The position numbers were made by a program, and so were the translations under genes. The notes beneath the pieces are model-generated. The model searched no databases, had not been told where the DNA came from, and saw only the letters and a program-made list of their open reading frames with translations. Shown piece after piece: positions 8,487 through 19,403 of a stretch of DNA of 64,000 nucleotides. Location of the stretch: NCBI RefSeq assembly GCF_900100255.1, contig NZ_FMTS01000003.1, forward strand, positions 1-64,000. Reading direction: 5' to 3'. Positions within the stretch are counted from its first letter, which is position 1. Each line of letters opens with the position of its first letter. The stretch is from Asticcacaulis taihuensis. GTDB taxonomy: Bacteria > Pseudomonadota > Alphaproteobacteria > Caulobacterales > Caulobacteraceae.

Positions 8487-11456
8487 TTAGTACTTGTAAC
8501 GCAGGCCGAGATAGTACTGGCGGCCCGACGTGCCGTAATCGTACAGCAGGTTCTGGGCGGTATTGCCCTGAGCCGTGTTGTAGGCGATGTAACGGTCATC
8601 CGGTTCGTTGGTCAGGTTGATGCCTTCCAGGACCAGGGTCAGTTGCTTGTTGATCTTATAGGTCATTTGCGCATCGAAGTTGAGCGTCTTGTGCTTGCCC
8701 CAGAAATCAGCCGAGGAGCCAGGGGAAAGCTGGGACAGATAGCCGTCGCGGTAAGAAGCGGCGACGCGGCCGGACAGCTTTTCGCCTTCATAATAGAGGG
8801 TGGCGTTCCAGGCTTCCGGCGACAGGCCCAGCAGATCGGCTTCGGTCGTTGTGGTGGCGCTGGCCGAGGTATAGTACTGGATCTTCGACTCGACGTGGGT
8901 GTAGTTCAGGATACCGCCCGTGTGGCTCAGGAAGCCCGGCAGGAAGGTGAAGGGTTTCTGAAGGTTGATTTCAAAGCCCTTCAGCTTGCCGCCCGGCGTG
9001 TTGACGGGCGTGGTCACCAGGTATTCGACATCGCTGGTTTCACCCAGGTCGGCATAGTTATAGCCCAGTTCGCTCAGCTTGAAGTTCTGGGCGCGTGACT
9101 GGATGTAGCTCTTCAGATCCTTCTCGAACAGTCCGACCGTGAACAGGCTGTCCTTATCCGGATACCATTCGACGGAGAGGTCCATGGTATTGGCGCGAGT
9201 CGGGTCAAGATAAGGATTGCCGGTGGTGATGGTCTTGTTGGTGGTGCTGATCGAACCGCCGCCCGGCGTCATGGACAGCAGGGTGGGGCGCGCCATGGTC
9301 TTGGCGGCTGCAAAGCGGACATAGACATTTTCCAGCGGTTCGATCATCACGTTCATCGACGGCAGGCTGTCGGTGTAGCTGCGATGGATGGTGGTCAGTT
9401 TAGAGCCCGCCGACGTGCCGACATAACCGCTGACGGTCGTGCGGGTGCGTACCTCACGCGTGCCGATATTGCCGCGGAACGGCATGGACCCGAGTTGGCC
9501 CTTGAAGTCGGCCTGGAGATAGTAGCCCGTATCGACTTCCTCGGCATTGCGGTTACCGGCGCGTGAAGACGAGTTGGTCGTGTTCACCTTGAAGTCGCCG
9601 TAAGCGTTGGAGCAGTTGCAGTTATAGTCGAAAGTATCGCGGATCTTGTCCAGATTGGGGATCAGATAGGTGTTGCCGCCCACCGTGACTGTCTCGGAAT
9701 AGCCGGCTATATCGCTGTTGATCGCACTGACAATGGCACCGGAGGCGTCCTCAACCCTGGTCAGCGGATCGGTTGTATAACGGCCATATTCGATCGATGT
9801 GAATTCGTACTTCTTGCTGGAGGCGCCGAACTTGATGTCGATATTGTCGGTCAGTTCGTATTTCAGGTCGAGCTTGGCCGTGGCGAAGCTGTTTTCCACC
9901 GACTGCGGGCGCAGGCGGATCAGCGAGGCGTCGCCATTGGTCTTGCTGCTGGAATAGGTCCAGTAGCAGGCCTGATCTGGCGAGCAGCCGGTCGAGGACG
10001 TGCCGTAGTTGAAGACCGGATGCGTCATGTCCGAATAGTCGTAGCTGTAGCCATCGACATTGTAGGATTCGAACGTGAAGGTCGTCTGTTCGGGGTTGTC
10101 CTGCAGCGAATCCGAAGCACCGATCAGCAGCTTGGAGGTGAGGCGATCGCCCCAGTTCTGATCCCAGGTCAGGTTGAGCTGCTGGAAGGTGGTTTTCAGT
10201 TCATCATAGCGGTGTTCGGCGCGGATATCGACATCGTTGAACGACGCCTTGGTCATGGTGCCTTCATTATCGATCGTATAGTCGTAGACTGAGGATTTCG
10301 GGAAGCCGGCGCCGGTGCGGCTGAAGGAGATGCCTTCGATTTCCCATTCATCGCGGTTGGAACCGAAGGTGGCATACATGCCTTCCAGGGTGAACAGGGT
10401 ATTGGGGTTCGGGCGCATCTGGAAGGCGGCGGTGATGCCCAGACGTTCCTGATCGGTTTCAAAGTGGTTGTAGCGCGGAATGCGCGGATGCAGCGCATGG
10501 CTGATTTTCAGCGCTTCCGGATCGGTCAGGACCGGGTTCTTGGAATTGGTTTCAGTTGTATTGCACTGATTGGCCGAGTTATTGATACACGGTTTGACGG
10601 GGATGAAGGTTTGGCCGCCATCGGTGCTGTAGCTGCCGATCCGGCCGGCATTGCCGTTGGCATAGGCATTTTCCCAGCGCGTGGTGTTGGTCGAATCCTC
10701 GATTACGGTGCGGGTGCCGTAAGCCACCGAGAGCAGGGCGCCGAGCTTGCCATCGGCCCAGCGGTTGGAAATCATGAAGGTGCCGCGTGGCTCGGTCTGT
10801 TTTGAGGCGTCGTTATAACCGGCCTGGAGCGAGCCGGCCATGGTGAAGCCCTTGTAATCGAAGGGGCGGGCGGTTTGCAGGTCAACCGTGGCGCCCAGCG
10901 AGCCTTCCTCGATCTCGGCCGACAGCGACTTGCGCACGGTCAGCGAGTTGAACAGGTCGGCGGCGAAGACGTTGAAGTCGAAGCCGCGGCCGCGATTGGT
11001 GCCGCCGGAGGAATCCTTGGAGCCGGTGGTGGCCAGGGCTTCCAGGCCGTTCAGGCGGGTGCGCGAAAATTCCGAATTGAGGCCGCGCACTGTGATCTGC
11101 TTGCCTTCGCCGCCGTCACGATCGATCGAAACGCCGGGAATGCGCTGAAGGCTTTCGGCCAGGTTGAGATCAGGGAACTGGCCGATATCTTCCGACTTGA
11201 TCACGTCGATCATGTCGGTGGAGCGCTTCTTTTCGCTGATGGCGGTTTGCAGCGAACCCCGGAAGCCGGTGACGATGACAAGGGTCGAGTCATCGGCGGG
11301 TGCGGCCGTAGGCGCGGCTGCCGGCGCCGCATCCTGGGCCATGGCAGGCGCGACGTACAGACCGCCTGCGGCCAGGATAATGGCGGCGACGGACGCGCTC
11401 AGAGCGAGGGCTTTGGTGAATGTGGACGCAGTTCGGGCGTCGGTCGGTTTCAGCAT
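8487..11456 (-). CDS. TonB-dependent receptor, Xanthomonas/Caulobacter carbohydrate type
   Basis: 989 residues with a signal peptide (hydrophobic segment 16-40 ending APAMAQD). The plug domain carries DDSTLVIVTGF as a TonB-box-like start, then DMIDVIKSEDIGQFPDLNLAE, ESLQRIPGVSIDRDGG and QITVRGLNSEFSRTRLNG. This pattern is characteristic of the large carbohydrate receptors of Caulobacter and Xanthomonas. The C-terminus ends in an aromatic (LGLRYKY), as expected for an outer-membrane barrel. It probably imports pectin oligosaccharides across the outer membrane. Two copies of the LacI-type operator lie 94 and 194 bases upstream, and a terminator follows. Confidence 0.92.
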   Translation of the reverse strand: MLKPTDARTASTFTKALALSASVAAIILAAGGLYVAPAMAQDAAPAAAPTAAPADDSTLVIVTGFRGSLQTAISEKKRSTDMIDVIKSEDIGQFPDLNLAESLQRIPGVSIDRDGGEGKQITVRGLNSEFSRTRLNGLEALATTGSKDSSGGTNRGRGFDFNVFAADLFNSLTVRKSLSAEIEEGSLGATVDLQTARPFDYKGFTMAGSLQAGYNDASKQTEPRGTFMISNRWADGKLGALLSVAYGTRTVIEDSTNTTRWENAYANGNAGRIGSYSTDGGQTFIPVKPCINNSANQCNTTETNSKNPVLTDPEALKISHALHPRIPRYNHFETDQERLGITAAFQMRPNPNTLFTLEGMYATFGSNRDEWEIEGISFSRTGAGFPKSSVYDYTIDNEGTMTKASFNDVDIRAEHRYDELKTTFQQLNLTWDQNWGDRLTSKLLIGASDSLQDNPEQTTFTFESYNVDGYSYDYSDMTHPVFNYGTSSTGCSPDQACYWTYSSSKTNGDASLIRLRPQSVENSFATAKLDLKYELTDNIDIKFGASSKKYEFTSIEYGRYTTDPLTRVEDASGAIVSAINSDIAGYSETVTVGGNTYLIPNLDKIRDTFDYNCNCSNAYGDFKVNTTNSSSRAGNRNAEEVDTGYYLQADFKGQLGSMPFRGNIGTREVRTRTTVSGYVGTSAGSKLTTIHRSYTDSLPSMNVMIEPLENVYVRFAAAKTMARPTLLSMTPGGGSISTTNKTITTGNPYLDPTRANTMDLSVEWYPDKDSLFTVGLFEKDLKSYIQSRAQNFKLSELGYNYADLGETSDVEYLVTTPVNTPGGKLKGFEINLQKPFTFLPGFLSHTGGILNYTHVESKIQYYTSASATTTTEADLLGLSPEAWNATLYYEGEKLSGRVAASYRDGYLSQLSPGSSADFWGKHKTLNFDAQMTYKINKQLTLVLEGINLTNEPDDRYIAYNTAQGNTAQNLLYDYGTSGRQYYLGLRYKY

Positions 11457-11549
11457 CGGTTTTTACTCCCCGTTTTGCCAACAGTCCGGGCTCTCACCCG
11501 GCTGTTCGTATGAATGGAAGGCTTTTGGCCTCCGCTTCGGCTTATAAAT

Positions 11550-11563
11550 TGACACCGGTGTCA
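11550..11563. promoter_or_regulatory. LacI-type operator, perfect palindrome, receptor promoter
   Basis: TGACACCGGTGTCA, a perfect 14-bp palindrome and the best copy in the window. It lies 94 bases before the receptor start. Confidence 0.8.
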
Positions 11564-11649
11564 TCGAACCGCACAGGATCCGCATAACGTCGATGTTCAA
11601 CAGCTAGACATAGAAATTTTGCACTGGCAAGCCCTGCGGCGGCAAAGAA

Positions 11650-11663
11650 TGACACCGGTGGCA
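11650..11663. promoter_or_regulatory. Second LacI-type operator, receptor promoter
   Basis: TGACACCGGTGGCA, one mismatch from the palindrome and exactly 100 bases from the first copy. Paired sites at this distance could allow looping by a tetrameric or clustered repressor. Confidence 0.7.
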
Positions 11664-11731
11664 TTAAAAATCACCGTTCTGTCAAAACTGCGATAATTTT
11701 GCCATAGTTGAGTCCGCGTTTTTCGTAAGGG

Positions 11732-12895
11732 TTATGGTTTGGCGGTCAGAGGCCCCGCTTCGGAGAGCGCCATCATCAACGCCCCGACACCCTTGGGATC
11801 ATTGGGCGTGATCTTTTCCGACAGGTAATAGGCGTAAGAGCCGTCACGATAGGGTGTATTACCAAGCCCCGCCACGCCACAAATGCCTTCGAGCGCGGAG
11901 GGCGTGACGAAGCGATCGCAGATCATCCGCAGGGCGGACAGGCCCTCGGCGGCGGTTTCCGCGACTCCCAGCCGCTCAGCCTTCATCAGGGCGTAGGCGA
12001 TCATCAATGAGGCTGACGCCTCTTCGTAATTGCCGGCGCGGCCGCCCTGATCGGCGACCTGATACCACAGGCCGCCCGGTTTGCGCGCCCGCCGCAGAGC
12101 ATCGAGGCTCTCCCGCAGTAGGCGGGCGATGTCGTCGCGGCCGTCAAAACCCTCCGCCGCCTCGCAGACATCGGCCAGGGCCATGACCCACCAGCCCATG
12201 GCGCGGCTCCAGACGCAGGGCGAACGGCCGGTGACCGGATCGGCCCAGCGTTCGGCGTGCGATTCGTCCCAGCCATGGTGATAAAGGCCGCTTTCGGCTT
12301 TCAGATTGGTCTCGACGGCGAGGAACTGGCGGACCGTATCAGCGAACAGGTCCGGCTTGCCGGCGGCTTGGGCATAGGCGGTCTGGAAAGGCTGGGCCAT
12401 GTAAAGACCATCCAGCCAGACCTGCCACGGATAGATCTGCTTGTGCCAGTAATTGCCGGATTGCGTGCGCGGATGGGTCAGCAACTGGGAAAACTGCCGG
12501 TCCATGGCGCGGCGATAACGTTCATCACCGGTCAAGGCATAAAGACGCGGCAGGATGCGTCCGGCGTGGATATTGTCGATATTGTAGTCAGCGGAATCGA
12601 AGGTCGTCATGACGCCTTCGGGCGTGATGCGGCGTTCGGCTTCGGTGCGGACAAAATCGAGCAGGGCCATGTCATGGGTGGCATCATAAAGATCGAGCGC
12701 GCCCAGCCAGATCATGCCGTCCTCGTAATTCCAGGCATCCTTGTAGGGTTTCCAGCTTCGGATATAGGACTCAATGAACACGGGCACCTGCGCACCGAAG
12801 GCCGACAAGGTGCGGATCGTGCCATTCCCCAAGTGGAAGGCGCGTTGCAGCGGCGCCCTGGCGACATCTTCGGGGATTTTCGGGATGACGATCAC
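11732..12895 (-). CDS. Unsaturated rhamnogalacturonyl/galacturonyl hydrolase, GH105
   Basis: 387 residues with a GTG start (12893-12895) that overlaps the GH28 stop. The alpha/alpha-barrel landmarks of YteR/GH105 are visible: KDAWNYEDGMIWLG (about 52-65), DNIHAGR (Asp about 107), WLDGLYMAQPF (catalytic Asp about 162), CVWSRAMGWWVMALAD and YRDGSYAYYLSEKI. It removes the unsaturated galacturonate produced by lyases from the non-reducing end. There is no signal peptide, so it acts in the cytoplasm on imported oligosaccharides and feeds KduI. It is the last gene of the six-gene ABC operon. Confidence 0.9.
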   Translation of the reverse strand: MIVIPKIPEDVARAPLQRAFHLGNGTIRTLSAFGAQVPVFIESYIRSWKPYKDAWNYEDGMIWLGALDLYDATHDMALLDFVRTEAERRITPEGVMTTFDSADYNIDNIHAGRILPRLYALTGDERYRRAMDRQFSQLLTHPRTQSGNYWHKQIYPWQVWLDGLYMAQPFQTAYAQAAGKPDLFADTVRQFLAVETNLKAESGLYHHGWDESHAERWADPVTGRSPCVWSRAMGWWVMALADVCEAAEGFDGRDDIARLLRESLDALRRARKPGGLWYQVADQGGRAGNYEEASASLMIAYALMKAERLGVAETAAEGLSALRMICDRFVTPSALEGICGVAGLGNTPYRDGSYAYYLSEKITPNDPKGVGALMMALSEAGPLTAKP

Positions 12896-14469
12896 GATAC
12901 GGACTCCAGTGTGATAGTTTCGCCGTCCTGGCCGGCGATATCGATACAGTCGAGGCGGAGATGGCGGGCGTGGCTGATATGGATTCCCCGGCGTGCCACG
13001 GCGGGGATGGCGGCGGCCATGTCGGGTGGTTCGGGGGTGACATCGGCGGCATAGCGCACGGAAAAGTCCTCTATAGTGATGCCGTCGATCGGCTGTTCCG
13101 GCAGGCCGAGCAGCCAGGCCGCCGCCAGCCGGATGCCGGTGCAGTGGATGTGGCTGAGCGTAAAGCCGCCAAGCGAGGGCGTGCCGTCATCGACCGGCAG
13201 GGGATTTGTATTGCCGACGTAATCGCTTTTTCCGTCCGGATCGCACCAGTAGAAGCTGTTGATGACAAAAGGCGTGCCGACGTCTTCCATATGGATGTTG
13301 TCGAAGGCAATATTGCGCACAATGGCGTTCTTGCCGCGTCCACGCCGGGTCTTGACGCGCATTCCCCGGTCGGTGCCGGTAAACAAACAGTCTTGCACCC
13401 GGACATCGTAAACGCCTGAGGCCATTTCCGAACCGATGACCACGGCGCCGTGACCGTCCTGCATATGGCAGTTGGAGATGGTGACATCACGCGTCGGGCG
13501 CAGGGCTTGCCTGGCCATGCCGAGCTTGCCGGACTTCAGCGCAATGCAGTCGTCGCCAACAGTAAAGTGAACGCCGGCAATGGTCGCACCTGTGCAGCTT
13601 TCCGGATTGAGGCCGTCGGTATTGGGGCTGTCGGCAGAGGCGGTGATCGACAGGTTGACGGCGCGCACATTGGTGCAGTGCAGCGGATGCAGGGTCCATG
13701 ACGGGCTGTTTGCCAGCGTGACGCCTTCGAAGACCAGGTCACGGCTATCGACGGCATAGATCAGGCGGGGGCGCCAGCCGGTGGCATTGCCGCCGGGGAG
13801 AGCGCCGCGCTCCGGTCGCTTCTCATCGGCGATGCGATCCACCGACCACCAGGTATCGAAACCGGCGCGGCCGTCAATCAGACCCTCGCCGTAAATCATC
13901 ACATCTTCCGCTGACAGGATATTCAGCAGAGCGGCATGGCAGGTCAGTGGCTCACCCTCCCATGAACCGAGAAAGGCCGGTACGCCCCCAGGACCGGGCA
14001 GGGTGGCCGGCAGCACAGGCCAAGACGCCATGTCGCGCAGGCCCAGAAGACTGGCGCCGCGCGTGACCTCCAGCCGCGTCCGACTCTTCAGGAACAGCGG
14101 TCCAGAAACGAAATCGCCACTATCTAGCCGCACCAGCCCATCCGGCGGACAGGCGGAGAGAGTGGCCTGCAAGGCGCGGGTGTCGTCGCTTACGCCGTCG
14201 CCCTTTGCGCCGAAAACGCGCGGATCGAGCACGGCGGTGAGCGGTTTTGTGCGAACCGTCAGGCTGTGGGTCCGACCGCCGCTTTCCACCTCGATGTGGT
14301 ATGCCGTATCGCTTTTCAGGCCGCGCAGGGTGAAGCTGTTGCGGTCGGTCGCCAGGGCCTCGACACCATCCAGCCGGACATGATGTGGCGCCGGGCTGCG
14401 GAAGCAGTGTCCATTGGCCAGTTCCAGAGCCAGCGCGGTCGGCAGGACGGCAGTGACGGAAAGCGTCAT
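12892..14469 (-). CDS. Glycoside hydrolase family 28, intracellular exo-polygalacturonase-like
   Basis: 525 residues. Residues 1-75 look like a fibronectin-III-type module (ALATDRNSFTLRGLKSDTAYHIEV), followed by a beta-helix starting FGAKGDGVSDDT. GH28 catalytic motifs are NTDG (283-286), GDD (305-307), DGHG (338-341) and RVKTR (about 368-372). No convincing signal peptide is seen, so it is probably cytoplasmic and acts on imported oligogalacturonides. The arrangement of an N-terminal module plus GH28 fits exo-acting bacterial polygalacturonases. Its ATG overlaps the binding-protein stop, and its stop overlaps the GH105 start. Confidence 0.9.
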   Translation of the reverse strand: MTLSVTAVLPTALALELANGHCFRSPAPHHVRLDGVEALATDRNSFTLRGLKSDTAYHIEVESGGRTHSLTVRTKPLTAVLDPRVFGAKGDGVSDDTRALQATLSACPPDGLVRLDSGDFVSGPLFLKSRTRLEVTRGASLLGLRDMASWPVLPATLPGPGGVPAFLGSWEGEPLTCHAALLNILSAEDVMIYGEGLIDGRAGFDTWWSVDRIADEKRPERGALPGGNATGWRPRLIYAVDSRDLVFEGVTLANSPSWTLHPLHCTNVRAVNLSITASADSPNTDGLNPESCTGATIAGVHFTVGDDCIALKSGKLGMARQALRPTRDVTISNCHMQDGHGAVVIGSEMASGVYDVRVQDCLFTGTDRGMRVKTRRGRGKNAIVRNIAFDNIHMEDVGTPFVINSFYWCDPDGKSDYVGNTNPLPVDDGTPSLGGFTLSHIHCTGIRLAAAWLLGLPEQPIDGITIEDFSVRYAADVTPEPPDMAAAIPAVARRGIHISHARHLRLDCIDIAGQDGETITLESVS

Positions 14470-15779
14470 CGGATCACGCGCGTCAGTATAGCGTTGATGT
14501 CGTCATAAAGCCGCCGGCTTGCCGTCTCTTCATCGATGACGCCATAGCCCTGCATTTCGAGAATGTCCTGGAAACCGTCACGCACGCGCGGATGCTCGAA
14601 CCACGGGCTCTCCAGCACGGTGATCGGCAGTCGCGCCAGCTCAGCCTCGCTGTCGCGCTTCAGACCGGTCATCAGGCCGTCTTCCGTCAGGGTGCGGCGG
14701 GCGATGGCCGAGGAGGGCACGCCGCGGCTCAGGCCCATGGCGCGCACCCCGACCGGATCGTTCATCAGGAAATTAAGCAGCAGGGCGGTTTCCTGCGGAT
14801 GCGGCGTCTGGTGGTTGATGGCGAACATCATGGCCGGGCGGTAGAGCAGGCCGGCGTCCGTGGCGCCGGGGATCAGCGGATAGGAGGCCAGTTCGACGTG
14901 CTCGCCCGGCCTGAGCGTATCGGTAAACTTGTCGATGGAGGAGTTCCACAGGTAGCAGCCGGCGAACTGGCCGTTGATCCACGGCCGCATTTCCTGCTGG
15001 GCCACATTACCGAAGGCGGCGCGGACGCGGGCCGCCGGCAGGGAATGGTCGCGCGTCAGTCCGGCATAGAGCCGGGCCATTTCGGCGATGTCCTCAGCCG
15101 TGCAGTTGAGACGCTTATTGACATCATCGACCAGAGCCTTGCCGGTTTTTTGCACGATGCGCGACCGCGCCATGGCGATGAAGTCCTGGAAGGTGCCGTC
15201 GATCGGGTAATAGGCATCTCCCAGAGCATCACGCATTTTGGGCCCGGCGGCGAGCAGGCTTTCCCAGGAAGCCGGCAGGGCCAGACGCGCCTTGTCGTAG
15301 GTGGTGCGGTTGAAATAGAACAGCCGCGCCGCATTGCCGACCGAAAGGGCATTGCGGTGTCCGTTGCGCTCGCCCATGCCGAGGGTGCGGGCGTCGTACT
15401 GCGAAAAATCGATCTCTTTTGACAGCCTGTTGAGATCGTAGAAGCCTTTTCCATCACGCGAAAACAGCACCTGCCAGTACCAGTTGATCTGCATCAGGTC
15501 GGGCGCGGTGTGGCCGGCGATCTGGGTCGTCAGGCGCTCCAGGTGGCCAAGGAAGCCGGTATATTCGCCGCGCACCTCGATATGCGGATAGCGCTGCATG
15601 AAGAGGTGCAGGGCCTCAAGCGTCGCCTTATGCGCCGAGGCCCCGCCCCACCAGCTCATGCGCAGGGTGACCTGGCGTTTTGGGCCGGGTGCGGTGCGCG
15701 GAGAACAGGCGGCCAGTGCGCCCCCCAGACTGGCCCCAAGACCAGTAAGCGCGGTGCGGCGTGTAACGGGCGCGGTCAT
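14466..15779 (-). CDS. ABC transporter sugar-binding lipoprotein, TogB-like
   Basis: 437 residues from ATG 15777-15779, which overlaps the permease stop as ATGA; a longer open frame upstream is only shadow sequence over the permease gene. The leader has twin arginines (TRRTALTGLGASLG) and a lipobox-like LAAC, suggesting a Tat-exported lipoprotein. The mature part is a family 1 extracellular solute-binding protein (VTLRMSWWGG, PHIEVRGEYTGF, PDLMQINWYWQ). With the two permeases and the ATPase it forms a CUT1 importer, by context for oligogalacturonides like TogMNAB of Dickeya. The substrate is inferred from the neighbours. Confidence 0.85.
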   Translation of the reverse strand: MTAPVTRRTALTGLGASLGGALAACSPRTAPGPKRQVTLRMSWWGGASAHKATLEALHLFMQRYPHIEVRGEYTGFLGHLERLTTQIAGHTAPDLMQINWYWQVLFSRDGKGFYDLNRLSKEIDFSQYDARTLGMGERNGHRNALSVGNAARLFYFNRTTYDKARLALPASWESLLAAGPKMRDALGDAYYPIDGTFQDFIAMARSRIVQKTGKALVDDVNKRLNCTAEDIAEMARLYAGLTRDHSLPAARVRAAFGNVAQQEMRPWINGQFAGCYLWNSSIDKFTDTLRPGEHVELASYPLIPGATDAGLLYRPAMMFAINHQTPHPQETALLLNFLMNDPVGVRAMGLSRGVPSSAIARRTLTEDGLMTGLKRDSEAELARLPITVLESPWFEHPRVRDGFQDILEMQGYGVIDEETASRRLYDDINAILTRVIR

Positions 15780-16645
15780 CCTTTCACCGCCCCGGAGGTC
15801 ACGCCCTCGACGAAGTATTTCTGGGCCACGAAGAACAGGATCAGCGACGGCGCCAGCGCGATAACCGACATGGCGAGGATCTCGTTCCATGACGTCGCTT
15901 CGGTCACGTCGATCGACATCTTGAGCGCCAGCGCCACCGGATATTTCTCGACGCTCGACAGATAGATCAGCGGCTGCAAAAAGTCGTTCATGCTCCACAT
16001 GAACTGGAACAGGGCCACTGAAATGATCGCCGGCAGGATGACCGGGCAGACTATCAGGGTCAGCACCTGAAACGAGTTGCAACCATCCATTACCGCCGCT
16101 TCTTCCATATCGACCGGCAGGCTGCGCATGAACTGGATGATGAGGAAAACAAAGAAGCCCTCGACCGCAAAAGCCTGCGGAATGTAGAGCGGCAGATAGG
16201 TGTCGAGCCAGCCGAATTCGCGGAACATCAGGTATTGCGGGATCAACAAAACCGATTTTGGCAGCAGCACAGTCGCCATCAAAAGCGCGAACAGCAGCTT
16301 GCGGCCGGGAATGGCGAAGCGTGCGAACCCGTAGGCGACGATGACGGACGAAATCACCGTCAGAATCACCTTGGGGATGACGATCTTCATCGTGTTCAGC
16401 AGGTAGGTGGTGAAGGTGTATTCGGTCGAGGTCTTCCAGCCTTTTGTGAAGCCGTCCGTCGTCGGGTGGGCCGGAATGAAGCCCGGCGAGGCGAAGATTT
16501 CATGATTGTTCTTGAAGGCCCCGCCGATCATCCAGAACAGCGGATAGAGCATCAGGAAGCCAATGCCGATCAGCAGGCCGTAGCGGATAAAGGCGTTGAT
16601 CAAGGGCAGTTGGCGGCGCCAGCCGTGGATGGAGGTCGCGCTCAT
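15776..16645 (-). CDS. CUT1 ABC transporter permease, MalG/TogN-like
   Basis: 289 residues from ATG 16643-16645, which overlaps the preceding stop as TGATG; an in-frame TTG three bases earlier is less likely. It is an inner-membrane protein with about six helices, the first at about 20-40 (YGLLIGIGFLMLYPLFWMIG). The EAA loop that docks on the ATPase is EEAAVMDGCNSFQVL followed by ILP. It lies within the overlapping operon and needs the neighbouring permease as partner. Confidence 0.88.
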   Translation of the reverse strand: MSATSIHGWRRQLPLINAFIRYGLLIGIGFLMLYPLFWMIGGAFKNNHEIFASPGFIPAHPTTDGFTKGWKTSTEYTFTTYLLNTMKIVIPKVILTVISSVIVAYGFARFAIPGRKLLFALLMATVLLPKSVLLIPQYLMFREFGWLDTYLPLYIPQAFAVEGFFVFLIIQFMRSLPVDMEEAAVMDGCNSFQVLTLIVCPVILPAIISVALFQFMWSMNDFLQPLIYLSSVEKYPVALALKMSIDVTEATSWNEILAMSVIALAPSLILFFVAQKYFVEGVTSGAVKG

Positions 16646-17558
16646 CAATGGCCTCCTTTATCGCTGCGTTCCTGGGCGTAAAACACCCAGAAGCGCTGCG
16701 ACCAGAAGGCCAGGGCCGTGAACAGGGCGATGATGACGAACAGCACCCAGGATAGTGCCGAGGAGTAACCGAGATTGAAGTATTTGAAGGCTTCTTCATA
16801 GATCATCAGCGGCAGCAGGTAGGTCGATTTCATCGGCCCGCCACCGGTAATGATGTAGGGGCCGTTGAACTCCTGAAACGCCTGCACGATCTGCATGATG
16901 AAGTTGAAGAACAGCACCGGCGTCAGCAGAGGCAAGGTAATCATCCAGAACTGGCGCAGGCGCGAGGCACCGTCGAGATCGGCGGCCTCGTAGAGGTCTT
17001 CGGGAATGGCTTTCAGCCCGGCCAGAAACACGACCATGGCCGAGCCGAACTGCCACAGGCGCAAAAGAATAATCGAAAACATGGCGGTCGATGGTTCGCC
17101 CAGCCAGTTGATCCCGCCGAAGCCCGCGCCATGCAGGAACTGGTTGACCAGGCCGTCGCTGGCAAAGACGAAGCGCCAGACCACGGCAATGGCCACGCTG
17201 CCGCCTAGGATCGACGGCAGGTAAAAAGCCGTGCGGAACAAGCCGATGCCGCGCAGTTTGAAATTGAGCACCACGGCGATCAGCAGGGCGAAGGCTAGTT
17301 TCAGCGGTACGGTGACGAAAACATAGAAAAAGGTGACACCGAGCGACTTGCGGAAGGTGGCGTCCGCCCACATGCCGGCATAGTTGTGCCAGCCAATGAA
17401 ATGGGCGTCGCCAAGCTGGTCCTGAAGCCTTGCATCCGTCAGGCTGAGGATGAAGGAGGCTATGAACGGGAAGGCGGTGAACAGCAGAAAGCCGATGGCG
17501 AAGGGCGCGATATAGAGCGACCCGGCCCGCCGGCTGGCATAGATGGAGGCGCCGGACA

Positions 17559-17559
<1 letters not shown>
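16645..17559 (-). CDS. CUT1 ABC transporter permease, MalF/TogM-like
   Basis: 304 residues with six predicted membrane helices, the first being IAPFAIGFLLFTAFPFIASF. The EAA loop is YEAADLDGASRLRQFWMITLP. The ATG (17557-17559) overlaps the ATPase stop as TGATG, and its stop overlaps the next permease start, so the products should be made in balanced amounts. Together with the MalG-like partner it builds the membrane channel of the presumed oligogalacturonide importer. Confidence 0.88.
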
Positions 17560-18677
<1,118 letters not shown>

Positions 18678-18756
18678 TTATTCCCCGTTTGCTTTTGTTG
18701 CGTGATCCGGCCTTTTGGCCCCCTTTGACGGGTGATCGGTTTAAATCGAGCCTATA

Positions 18757-18770
18757 GGAAACCGGTGTCA
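18757..18770. promoter_or_regulatory. LacI-type operator upstream of the ABC operon
   Basis: GGAAACCGGTGTCA, with one perfect GGTGTCA half around CCGG. It is about 80 bases before the GTG of the ATPase gene. An extra GGTAACC half-site follows at about 18780. Confidence 0.6.
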
Positions 18771-18974
18771 TTTTCAATCGGTAACCCTTGCGCTTTGTTA
18801 TTTATGTTTGGCGCCGGGATAAGCATACAGCCGCCGGGTCGTTTTGCTGGACCCCTTCGATGATGTAAGGCGCAACCAGGCAGGAGGTTCACCGTGCTTC
18901 GGCGCTCTTCGGCCTAAGCCCATTTGATGCCGCCGCCGCGCTTATCATTCTGGCTGCCGTCCTTGGTTATTGAA

Positions 18975-19067
18975 TCATGTGACATTGAAGCTGCCGTCTT
19001 CGGTCGGACTGACATTTATGGGCGTGGTGACTTCATTGCCGGTTAGATTTGGCTTCACTTTTACCAC
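18975..19067 (-). CDS. Very short frame, possible C-terminal remnant
   Basis: About 30 residues in a frame beginning with GTG at 19067 and ending in a plausible protein-like tail (NEVTTPINVSPTEDGSFNVT). It overlaps the end of the 19061 frame by seven bases, so one frameshift would join the two. It may be the C-terminus of a formerly longer protein. Confidence 0.2.
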   Translation of the reverse strand: MVKVKPNLTGNEVTTPINVSPTEDGSFNVT

Positions 19068-19333
19068 CGTTCGATAATGGTATTGCCGTCCAATCGCTCA
19101 AAAACACTTCCTAGAAGCCTCTCTTTTTGCCAGTCCACCGCCTGCACAAGGCTCTCCACTGTCAGATGCGGACTTTGGTCCCACCAGCGTTTCGTGACCT
19201 CCCAATGGATGGACTCCACCCAGGCATGGCCAAGAAAGAGTATAGGCGATCTTGGTAGACCAAGATCGTCAGGCACCGCTATGCTTGAAGCCGTCGCCAT
19301 GACGCCGGGGCTATCCAGAATATCGTCGGGCAA
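19061..19333 (-). CDS. Small hypothetical protein
   Basis: 90 residues, not recognised. The sequence is acidic to neutral and tryptophan-rich in the middle (HAWVESIHWEVTKRWWDQSP), with no signal peptide or membrane segment. It resembles small immunity-type or orphan accessory proteins only in size and setting. The frame is followed by a second plausible frame in another register, so it may be a truncated or frameshifted gene. Confidence 0.35.
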   Translation of the reverse strand: MPDDILDSPGVMATASSIAVPDDLGLPRSPILFLGHAWVESIHWEVTKRWWDQSPHLTVESLVQAVDWQKERLLGSVFERLDGNTIIERW

Positions 19334-19403
19334 CGCTATAGGGGGCGCCGGTCGATGTGTGCTTCTGGCATCGGGTGGTTGCCGATGAAGTCAATCCGTT
19401 CCG

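Noticed and set aside
15780-16082. Upstream extension of the ABC binding protein
   Set aside because: It overlaps the permease gene in another frame; the ATG at 15777-15779 with ATGA overlap and twin-arginine lipoprotein leader is far better.
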